Source: an uncultured Collinsella sp.
GTDB taxonomy: Bacteria > Actinomycetota > Coriobacteriia > Coriobacteriales > Coriobacteriaceae
Reading direction: 5' to 3'
DNA: 13,119 nucleotides
Assembly (NCBI GenBank): GCA_902475785.1
Contig: CABSAN010000057.1
Coordinates: 1-13,119 of the forward strand
This document shows positions 7,501 to 13,119 of this stretch, one piece after another. The first letter of the stretch is position 1, and each line of letters starts with the position of its first letter. The notes under the pieces were generated by a model. The model was not told the DNA's origin, searched no databases, and saw nothing but the letters and a program-made list of their open reading frames with translations. The translations under genes and the position numbers were made by a program.

Positions 7501-8041
7501 TGGGGTCAATGGCGCCGGCGAGCTTGCGACGCATGACCACGAGCTCGTCCATGCGCGCGTCAGAAAGATCGGAGAGCGCCGCCATGAGGCTCGGGCTCGT
7601 GGGGACGGGTGCCGGAAAGGGAAAGTTGGGATTGACGGCCGGCGCTTTGGGCGCGGTGCGCGCGGGCTGTTTCGGCTGCGCCGTAAACGTGCGGACCGGC
7701 GTGCGCAGGCCTTCGACGGGCTCGGTGCCGCTTGCGTCCAGATACGCCAGCGCCGTGGCGATGGCGTGCTTGCACATGCCGGGGTAGCGATAGGCAGCGG
7801 GGCAATCGCAGTCGTAGTCGATCACCTCGTGCTCGTCCATGTCGAGCGCCACGTGCGTCTTGTACAGATCGCCACGCGAACCGCGCACCGAGCCCTCAAC
7901 CGTCACGTTTTTGGAGAAGCGCGAGCCGCTGTCCTCAATCGACAGCACGGCGCCGTTGAGCATGAGCGAGCGGCCCTTCATAAAGGTGCCGCTCAGCGCC
8001 GCCTCTTTGCGAAGCGCCTGCACAAACGTCCCCTGCGCCAT
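4577..8041 (-). CDS. SNF2-family DEAD/DEAH-like helicase with SWIM zinc finger
   Basis: The 1154-residue product is a Swi2/Snf2 (superfamily 2) ATPase that probably translocates on double-stranded DNA. An N-terminal SWIM zinc finger is seen as CDCP...CKH (C78, C80, C90, H92). A Pro/Ala-rich linker (about 120-150) and a long region without a recognised motif (about 155-670) follow. The ATPase core has motif I DDMGLGKT (716-723), motif II DEAQ (815-818), motif III LTGTPIEN (842-849), LLFSQFTGMLDII (about 1003-1015), LKAGGVGLNLTAAD (about 1057-1070) and motif VI DRAHRIGQ (1089-1096). The ATG at 8041 is chosen because GGAGG lies five bases upstream. An in-frame ATG at 8134 would force translation through the inverted repeat that follows dnaE. 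The gene lies 132 bases downstream of dnaE. The bacterial SWIM-SNF2 proteins have no settled role; a part in DNA repair or transcription recycling is only inferred. Confidence 0.93.
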   Translation of the reverse strand: MAQGTFVQALRKEAALSGTFMKGRSLMLNGAVLSIEDSGSRFSKNVTVEGSVRGSRGDLYKTHVALDMDEHEVIDYDCDCPAAYRYPGMCKHAIATALAYLDASGTEPVEGLRTPVRTFTAQPKQPARTAPKAPAVNPNFPFPAPVPTSPSLMAALSDLSDARMDELVVMRRKLAGAIDPNAPKAVLEPSLVPYYNPLFAERFSWALEFRIRCGSVSYVVKDIDGMADAYVRGGTFSYGKKLTFAHVPEAFDDVSTKLLDRVTMTVAYLSDITTSRSASYDFARSGFVAERQLPLSEYSIVSVLDLLRGRTISFEPAWSRGTTTHRSYDVAVEPSPQGEDDDPTKRPPLLAAKITPAAGGSYDLRLPADTYCFVADDAAYLVDTRRARRTDMAFAQHAAPFLSRLLPCRTPAHIAAGQVGEFCRMALPILRDYTDLTAPVVLDTVAPEPSFAMAIGVDDGLVTCKITVTYGDWSADLFSLGAPGSPFEEQRPGVPPRDEIAEFRVMDTAALYFDFYEGGLAFEERDDESLFHLLTEGLSALSELGEVMLSDRLRQISVRPAPKLSVRATVKSNLLDVELGASGLSAADLAIYLDSYKRHQTFARLTSGDIVRLDEGARAAFGLAEDLGVDAVDLLDGVSLPASSTLFVDSMLTRTPALEADRDAAFRRTVERLDTLGKMDFTVPASLKATLRGYQVDGYQWLGSLEHLGLGGILADDMGLGKTLQMIAHILARVEAGDTKPTLVVCPASLVYNWTAELERFAPSLDVCAIVGAKAQRRVQIAGADEHNVVVTSYDLMRRDIDEYAEQDFARVVLDEAQYIKNPLTQVARAAKRLPAGVRFALTGTPIENRLSELWSIFDFLMPGLLGTRESFAKRFESPVEHAEGDSAARLQALVSPFVLRRVKEDVVADLPEKIEDTVMAQLTGEQRKLYLANQDRIAQQVQHREASEFKKDKLKVLAELTKLRQICCDPHLHYEDYKAGSAKLDACMELVHGALDGGHRILLFSQFTGMLDIIGKRLAKEDIGFLKLTGASSKENRAKMVAQFQAGEVPVFLISLKAGGVGLNLTAADVVIHYDPWWNVAAQDQATDRAHRIGQQHTVTVYKLIAKDTIEERIMQMQESKRDLVNSVLGGDGISSALFTREDVLALLGGDGR

Positions 8042-8063
8042 CACTTCCTCCAATCCACACGCC

Positions 8064-8174
8064 AAATGATTTTTCTGGGACGGGGATTTAAAAATCATTC
8101 CCCGTCTCAGAAAGACCGATCCTCCGCGCATCATCCAAAATGATTTTTAAATCCCCGTCCCAGAAAAATCATTT
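8064..8174. repeat. Perfect 36-bp inverted repeat filling the dnaE-SNF2 gap
   Basis: Bases 8064-8099 are the exact reverse complement of 8139-8174, with a 39-base spacer. Each arm is also internally palindromic at its ends: AATGATTTTT and AAAAATCATT are exact complements in reverse around a core containing TCTGGGACGGGGA. The spacer holds a third, degenerate copy of that core in opposite orientation (TCCCCGTCTCAGA, 8099-8111). On the minus strand the repeat starts with the last base of the dnaE TAA stop (8176-8174) and ends 22 bases before the SNF2 ATG. It could be a miniature palindromic mobile element, a transcript-stabilising or attenuating hairpin, or both. There is no coding potential. 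Confidence 0.9.
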
Positions 8175-11100
8175 TAGATGACTGTCACTCTGCCTTGGTT
8201 ACCCACGATGGCCTTGGCCTCTGCCAGCAGCGGAATCGAGCGCGCGTTGACCTTAGCCGGCACCTCGGCACGCAGCACGCGCCCGTCCACCTGCTCGATA
8301 AAGATCTCCACGCGGTCGCCGCCCGGGTTAGTGGTGAGCACCGTGGCCAGGCGCGCCATATTGCCCTGGCTAAAGCGGCTGTTGGGAACCATGACCTCAA
8401 ACACCTTGGGCTTGTTGCTCTCCTCGTTGAGCTCAAGCGGCACGATCTCCTGCGCGATGATCTGGTCGCCGCGGTCCGAGCGCTCGAGCTTGCCCTTAAT
8501 GCGCACAAACGCATCGGACAGCTGTGCGCCGGTCTCGGGATCGACCTCGCCGTACAGGTACCCCTCGGCCTCCTTGTAGGTCTTGGGGAACACCACGACC
8601 GTGGCCTCGCCTTCCATGTCCTCGAGCTGCACGATGCCCATGGGGTCGCCGTTTTTGGTCACGCGCTTGGACACGCTCGAGACCATGCCGGCCCACCACA
8701 GCGCCTTGCCCTCGGGAATCTCCTGGTTGATGGTGCCGCCCGTAGGATTCTGAACTTCGTAGCCGGTGTCGATCTGCGAGAACGAGAAGTCGCGCGCTTT
8801 GCTGAGCGCATACTCAAACGGGCGCAGCGGGTGGTCCGAGACATAGATGCCCAGAACCTCCTTCTCCTGGCTCAGCTTGAGGTGGCGGTCCCATTCCTGG
8901 CCGTCCGGATCGGGCACGCTGACCTCGAAACCCGAGCCCTCAACGTCGCCAAACATATCGAAGAACGACGTCTGGCCGCTCGCGCGATCCTTCTGACGCT
9001 TTACCGCGGCATCGATGATGTTCTCGGGGTTGTTCTTGTCCACAAAGTGCATCATCTGGCGACGCGGATACCCCGTGGAGTCGAAGGCGCCTGCCTTGAT
9101 CAGCGATTCGATCACGCGGCGGTTGGCCTGGCTCGAGTCCACGCGCTCGACAAAGTCGTGCAGCGTCTTAAACGGGCCGCCCGCCTCGCGCTCGGCGATA
9201 ATCGCCTGCGCCACGCCGGTGCCCACGCCGCGGATGCCGGCCAGACCAAAGCGCACGCCCTCTTTGGTAGCCGTGAACTCGGTACCGGACTCGTTGACAT
9301 CTGGCGAAAGCACGGGAATGCCATCGTGACGGCACGCCGAGACGTAGTGCACGATCTTGTCGGTCTTGCCCGTGTAGGACGTCAGAACGGCCGCCATGTA
9401 CTCGTGCGGATAGTGCGCCTTGAGCCACGCCGTCTGCATAACCAGAATGGCGTAGCCAGCGGAGTGCGACTTGTTGAAGGCGTAGGACGCGAACTCGAGA
9501 ACATCGTCCCAAATCTTCTGGGCGACCTCGCGCGTGTAGTTGTTCTTGATAGCGCCGTTCATCCAGTGGTCGTAGGTGGTCTCGTCCGAGCCATCCTCCC
9601 AGTGGAGCACCGTCGACGTGAGCAGCTTGATTTTCTTCTTAGCCACGGGCTTACGGATACGCGAGTCCGATTCGCCCTTGGAGAAGCCGCACATCTCAAC
9701 GGAGATGAGCATAACCTGCTCCTGGTAGACCATGGTGCCGTAGGTTTCGCCCAGGATGTCGTCCAGACGGTCGTCATAGGAGACAGCCGGCTCCTTGCCG
9801 TTCATACGGTTGATGTAGGACGAAACCATGCCGGCGCCCAGCGGGCCTGGGCGGTACAGGGCGATCAATGCCACAACGTGCTTGTACTCGGTGGGCTTCA
9901 TGTTCTTGATCGTAGCCGTCATGCCGGCGGACTCGACCTGGAAGACGCCGGCGGTGTGGCCGGAGCCCATGAGCTTAAAGATCTCGGGGTCGTCAAAGGG
10001 AATCTCTTCCTCTTTGATGTCGATGCCGAAGTTCTTTTTAATGTTGGCCTTGGCCTTGGAGATAACCGTCAGCGTGCGCAGGCCCAAAAAGTCCATCTTG
10101 AGCAGGCCCATGTCGGCGACGGTATGGCCCTCGTACTGGGTAATCTCGACGCCGCCCTTGGTGTCGAGCTTGGTGGGCACGTGCTCGTTGACGGGGTCAC
10201 GGCAGATCAGAACGGCGCACGCGTGCACGCCCTCGCCACGGGTGAGGCCCTCGATCGAGAGCGCCGTGTCGATGATGCGGCGGGCGTCGTCGTCCTTTTT
10301 ATAGGCCTCGGCAAAGTCGGGGTTAAACAGATCCTCTTTGCCGGGTTGTTTGTCGAGCACCTGCTTGAGCTTAACCTTGGGGTCGCTCGAGACCATCTTG
10401 GACAGGCGCTGGCCCATGTAGACCGGATAGTCCAGGACGCGTGCGGCGTCGTTGATGGCCTGCTTGGCCTTGATGGTCGAGTAGGTGATAACGTGGGTGA
10501 CCTTCTCGGGGCCGTAGAGCTGGCGAACGTGCTCCACGACCTCGAGGCGCCGCTCATCGTCGAAGTCCATATCGATATCGGGCATCTCGGTACGCTGCGG
10601 GGACAGGAACCTCTCGAACATCAAGCCGTTCTCGAGCGGGTCGAACGCGGTGATGTTCATGGCGTAGGCGACGATGGCGCCGGCGGCCGAGCCACGGCCG
10701 GGGCCGACGCCGATGCCGTTGTCCTTGGCCCATTGCACGTACTCGGCAACAATGAGGAAGTAGGCGGCAAAGCCCTTGTCGCAGATGACCTTATATTCGT
10801 ACTCAAAGCGCTCTTTGATGTTGACGCCGCCGATCTCGCGCGTAGCCCAGTCGTCACCGTAATGCTGGCGCAGGCCCTTCTCGCACTCGCGGCGGAACTG
10901 GCTCTCGTGCGTCTCGCCGGGATCGAGCAACGGGAAGCGCGGCAGGATGATGGAGTCCCAGTCCAGCTCAACGTAGCACTTGTCGGCGATCTCGAGCGTG
11001 TTGTCGCAGGCCTCGGGGCAATACGGGAACATCGCCCGCATCTCCTCCTCGGTCTTCATGTAAAACTCCGAGCCGGTCATGCGCATGCGGTTAGGGTCGT

Positions 11101-11977
11101 CGACCTTGGCGTTCATGCCAATGCACATGATGACGTCCTGCACGGGCGCGTCCTCGCGGCGCAGGTAGTGGAAGTCGTTGGTGGCGATGACCTTGACGCC
11201 CACCTGCTTGGCGATATCGATGAGCGTGCGGTCCATCTGCTCGTCGGTCAGGCCGTTATCGGTGGTAATGCCGTGTTCCTGGATCTCGATGTAAAAGTCA
11301 CCGGGGTCGAAGGTGTCGCGGAAGGTCTCGGCCCACTTGATGGCGCCCTCCATGTCGCCGCGGTCGATGTACTTGGGGATGATGCCCGCGATACAGGCAC
11401 TCGTGCAGATCATGCCCTTGGCGTGGCGGCGCAGGTTGTCGAGCGTCACGCGCGGCTTGTAGTAAAAGCCCTGCACGGCGGCCTCGGAGACCGTCTGCAT
11501 CAGGTTGACGTAGCCCTCCTGGTCCTTAGCCAGAAGGATCATGTGGTAGAGCTCGGGCTTGTGGTCGCGGGCGAGCGTCTCGTCCGGCGTAAAGTAGACC
11601 TCGCAGCCAAAGATGGGCTTGATGACCAGAGGCGGCTTGAGCTCGTCGATATTGCCCTTCTCATCCCACATGGCCATGTCCTTAACATACTGGGCATGCT
11701 CGCGCGGGTTTGCCTCGGGATCGGGCTCCACCAGCTCGTCGCGGCGGTCCTTTTCCAAGAAGGCCTTGTCGTGGCTCCAGGTTTTGTACTCGGGCGTGTT
11801 GTGGTTGACGGCGTCGCAGGCCAGCGCCAAGTCGGGCACGCCATACATGTAGCCGTGGTCGGTAATGGCCACGGCGGGCATGCCCAGCTCAACGGCACGG
11901 TTAACCATATCCTGGATACGGGTTGCGCCGTCGAGCATGGAGAAAACAGTGTGGTTGTGCAGATGGACGAATGCCAT
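8174..11977 (-). CDS. dnaE: DNA polymerase III alpha subunit DnaE
   Basis: This is the replicative polymerase, 1267 residues against about 1160 in E. coli. The N-terminal PHP domain keeps all nine expected metal ligands (H7, H9, D16, H41, E126, H145, C195, D268, H270), so it may have proofreading or phosphatase activity. It contains an extra segment at about 52-117. The polymerase core has GVGPGRGSAAGAIVAY (about 423-438), PDIDMDFDDERR with catalytic D467 and D469, and GLLKMDFLGLRTL with D629. FNKSHSAGYA follows at about 834-843. Near 776-812, where the family has LRKAMGKKK, it reads IRKPVAKKK followed by about 12 extra residues. A helix-hairpin-helix segment (about 911-930) and an OB fold (about 1094-1175) close the protein. 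The ATG at 11977 has GGAG upstream. TAAAAT at 12022-12017 is a possible -10, without a clear -35. Confidence 0.98.
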   Translation of the reverse strand: MAFVHLHNHTVFSMLDGATRIQDMVNRAVELGMPAVAITDHGYMYGVPDLALACDAVNHNTPEYKTWSHDKAFLEKDRRDELVEPDPEANPREHAQYVKDMAMWDEKGNIDELKPPLVIKPIFGCEVYFTPDETLARDHKPELYHMILLAKDQEGYVNLMQTVSEAAVQGFYYKPRVTLDNLRRHAKGMICTSACIAGIIPKYIDRGDMEGAIKWAETFRDTFDPGDFYIEIQEHGITTDNGLTDEQMDRTLIDIAKQVGVKVIATNDFHYLRREDAPVQDVIMCIGMNAKVDDPNRMRMTGSEFYMKTEEEMRAMFPYCPEACDNTLEIADKCYVELDWDSIILPRFPLLDPGETHESQFRRECEKGLRQHYGDDWATREIGGVNIKERFEYEYKVICDKGFAAYFLIVAEYVQWAKDNGIGVGPGRGSAAGAIVAYAMNITAFDPLENGLMFERFLSPQRTEMPDIDMDFDDERRLEVVEHVRQLYGPEKVTHVITYSTIKAKQAINDAARVLDYPVYMGQRLSKMVSSDPKVKLKQVLDKQPGKEDLFNPDFAEAYKKDDDARRIIDTALSIEGLTRGEGVHACAVLICRDPVNEHVPTKLDTKGGVEITQYEGHTVADMGLLKMDFLGLRTLTVISKAKANIKKNFGIDIKEEEIPFDDPEIFKLMGSGHTAGVFQVESAGMTATIKNMKPTEYKHVVALIALYRPGPLGAGMVSSYINRMNGKEPAVSYDDRLDDILGETYGTMVYQEQVMLISVEMCGFSKGESDSRIRKPVAKKKIKLLTSTVLHWEDGSDETTYDHWMNGAIKNNYTREVAQKIWDDVLEFASYAFNKSHSAGYAILVMQTAWLKAHYPHEYMAAVLTSYTGKTDKIVHYVSACRHDGIPVLSPDVNESGTEFTATKEGVRFGLAGIRGVGTGVAQAIIAEREAGGPFKTLHDFVERVDSSQANRRVIESLIKAGAFDSTGYPRRQMMHFVDKNNPENIIDAAVKRQKDRASGQTSFFDMFGDVEGSGFEVSVPDPDGQEWDRHLKLSQEKEVLGIYVSDHPLRPFEYALSKARDFSFSQIDTGYEVQNPTGGTINQEIPEGKALWWAGMVSSVSKRVTKNGDPMGIVQLEDMEGEATVVVFPKTYKEAEGYLYGEVDPETGAQLSDAFVRIKGKLERSDRGDQIIAQEIVPLELNEESNKPKVFEVMVPNSRFSQGNMARLATVLTTNPGGDRVEIFIEQVDGRVLRAEVPAKVNARSIPLLAEAKAIVGNQGRVTVI

Positions 11978-12084
11978 GTGATGAGCTCCGATGCGGGTTC
12001 GTGTTCTGACTGAACGATTTTACCCCACGGCACGGACAGCACCCGAACCTAGCCAAACCCACACGGGTAGCTAATTTGGGACCT

Positions 12085-12234
12085 TCAAAAAGGGGAATGA
12101 GGGCATCCCGATGCATCGAGTATTACTGGAACCCCGGCGATACGCTGAATGATTTGTGACGAATAGTCATGTCCACCAAGAAGGCTCGACGCTTCGGGCA
12201 GCTCGTCAATCGATATATCAATTCTTGGAGACAT
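12085..12234 (-). CDS. Small hypothetical ORF, 49 aa, overlapping the MFS gene end
   Basis: ATG at 12234 opens a 49-residue frame beginning MSPRIDISIDELPEAS and ending at TGA (12087-12085). It overlaps the last 17 bases of the transporter gene in a different frame. GGTAGGA lies four bases upstream of the ATG, inside the transporter gene, which is the pattern of a translationally coupled downstream gene. The N-terminal half reads like soluble protein (SSLLGGHDYSSQIIQRIAGVPVI). The end (DASGCPHSPF) coincides roughly with the point where base composition returns to high GC. It may therefore be the N-terminal remnant of a longer gene cut at a recombination junction. I do not recognise a family, and it could also be a chance ORF. 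Confidence 0.4.
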   Translation of the reverse strand: MSPRIDISIDELPEASSLLGGHDYSSQIIQRIAGVPVILDASGCPHSPF

Positions 12235-13119
12235 GTATTCCTACCATTTTTAAAGAAACAACGGCGGTAATTGCTATCGCGATTGCGCCAATAACACCGA
12301 GCGCTATCTGAATGGGATATAACCCCAACACATATCCAAATATGGAGAAAAACATTGCAGAAAAGAGAGCCCTTACCAGAGACGCGACGGAAAGGATCGT
12401 CGCGCGGAGATCGTCCGCTATCGCGTCTTGGATTAAGTTTTCCGAAGTGATGTACACCACTTCTGGGAGAAAACAAAGCACCATGCTAAGGCCAAACAAA
12501 CACAGCGGATTTGAAGCGAACCACGGAAGAATCAAGAAAAGACCCGCCTCGATTAGCATCGAGCCGAGCATGGTATTTCTTTTCCCGAAACGCGATGAGA
12601 AGAAATCTGCTGCAATGTAGGCCGTCGCATTTACTGCATAGGATGCACCGAAAAAGATTCCTATTATGGAGACGGGAGCATCAAATGCGTCGAATACCAA
12701 CTGATTCAAGTTGTAATAACTCCCATAGAATCCATCGAGCATGCTTGTGCCGATTAGAAGAAGCAACACCGCAAAAGCGGATTCTCCAATGCACCAGGTT
12801 TCGCGTCTGAAGACCTTGGCCACGTCAAACCTTTCCTCCCCAGAGTTTTTGGAATGGGTCGTTTCCGTCCTCTCAATGGGATACAGAAGGAAAAGCTGCA
12901 GGAGATAGAAAACGGAAACGCATACGTAGAGGGCGCTCCAAGATACTTGGGCAATGAATGATCCAAGTACGATTGCCACTCCCGTCGCGATTGATTGCGC
13001 GGCAAGCAGCCGAGCGTTGATGGTGAGGAAGCGCTCTCCTTGACCGGCATTTCGGGCAATTTCATATAAAAGCGCTTGTTCGGATCCCGATTGAAGGGAG
13101 TAGGCGAGTGCCTCAACAA
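12218..13119 (-). CDS. MFS transporter (partial, N-terminus outside window)
   Basis: The frame is open from the right edge to TGA at 12220-12218, giving 299 visible residues. Near the edge it reads SLQSGSEQALLYE, matching the SG-(T/S)-x-x-ALxY motif common in major facilitator superfamily proteins after the third or fourth membrane helix. A GTG at 12979 lies inside this motif-bearing frame and is not the real start. Roughly eight hydrophobic segments follow, for example VAIVLGSFIAQVSW, FAVLLLLIGTSMLDGFYG, APVSIIGIFFGASYAVNA and FSAMFFSIFGYVLGLYPI. A charged central loop (about visible residues 83-105) separates the two halves. The expected total is about 400 residues. The substrate is unknown. 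Base composition is clearly lower in GC than the rest of the window (43% in the sampled line 12241-12300 against 62% in dnaE line 8341-8400), which suggests a different origin. Confidence 0.85.
   Translation of the reverse strand, partial: VEALAYSLQSGSEQALLYEIARNAGQGERFLTINARLLAAQSIATGVAIVLGSFIAQVSWSALYVCVSVFYLLQLFLLYPIERTETTHSKNSGEERFDVAKVFRRETWCIGESAFAVLLLLIGTSMLDGFYGSYYNLNQLVFDAFDAPVSIIGIFFGASYAVNATAYIAADFFSSRFGKRNTMLGSMLIEAGLFLILPWFASNPLCLFGLSMVLCFLPEVVYITSENLIQDAIADDLRATILSVASLVRALFSAMFFSIFGYVLGLYPIQIALGVIGAIAIAITAVVSLKMVGIHVSKN

Noticed and set aside
8042..8134. Longer SNF2 start at ATG 8134
   Set aside because: The extra 31 residues are translated through the inverted repeat and have no similarity pattern. 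ATG 8041 has GGAGG five bases upstream.
8195..12013. A 1272-codon open frame on the plus strand covering nearly all of dnaE
   Set aside because: The minus strand encodes an unmistakable DnaE with all catalytic residues. The plus frame is His/Val/Gly/Leu-rich with no recognisable domain, as expected for the antisense of a GC-rich gene with strong codon bias.
12003..12015. GTTC-TGACT-GAAC upstream of dnaE as a LexA box
   Set aside because: The half-sites are in the wrong orientation (GTTC...GAAC rather than GAAC...GTTC) and the spacer is 5 rather than 4 bases.
12050..12073. Weak palindrome TAGC...ACCC-ACAC-GGGT...GCTA between the small ORF and dnaE as a terminator
   Set aside because: The stem is short and interrupted, and no T tract follows it on either strand.
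1..13119. CRISPR arrays, tRNA or rRNA genes, transposases
   Set aside because: I looked for regularly spaced repeats, cloverleaf-like sequences and transposase motifs and found none. The repeats present are the two intergenic elements described.

Overview
The window is about 13.1 kb of compact, high-GC bacterial DNA in which every recognisable gene lies on the minus strand. The organism is most likely a Coriobacteriia member such as Collinsella or a relative. This is inferred from the GC-rich coding sequence, Gram-positive-style ribosome binding sites, a GAAC-N4-GTTC SOS box, a long DnaE with extra insertions, and a superoxide reductase typical of anaerobes. No 16S gene or species marker is present.

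Layout in transcription order (right to left):
(1) A visibly AT-richer end (about 12.1-13.1 kb) carries the 3' part of an MFS transporter gene and a 49-codon overlapping ORF.
(2) dnaE, the DNA polymerase III alpha subunit with an apparently intact PHP metal site, is followed after a 132-base gap by a SWIM/SNF2-family helicase. The gap is almost filled by a perfect 36-bp inverted repeat that starts in the dnaE stop codon.
(3) A 120-residue superoxide reductase lacks the N-terminal rubredoxin-like iron site and is followed by a good intrinsic terminator.
(4) A 661-residue protein has the two-domain architecture of glutamine-dependent NAD synthetase, but the residues expected for both active sites are replaced. 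It also carries a Gly/Pro/Gln-rich tail.
(5) A 275-base intergenic region contains ~52-bp-spaced direct repeats, a large imperfect hairpin (19 bp plus inner stems), and a plus-strand-oriented intrinsic terminator that serves no visible plus-strand gene.
(6) The ruvC-ruvA-ruvB Holliday-junction operon, whose three genes are joined by TGATG stop/start overlaps, is preceded by an extended -10 promoter with a LexA-type operator directly downstream. ruvB runs off the left edge.

Functionally the window is mostly genome maintenance: replication by DnaE, a SNF2 ATPase, and SOS-regulated recombination and branch migration by RuvABC. An oxidative-stress enzyme and a NadE-like probable pseudoenzyme sit between them. 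The least explained items are the NadE-like protein, the structured intergenic element between it and ruvC, and the nested palindrome between dnaE and the SNF2 gene.
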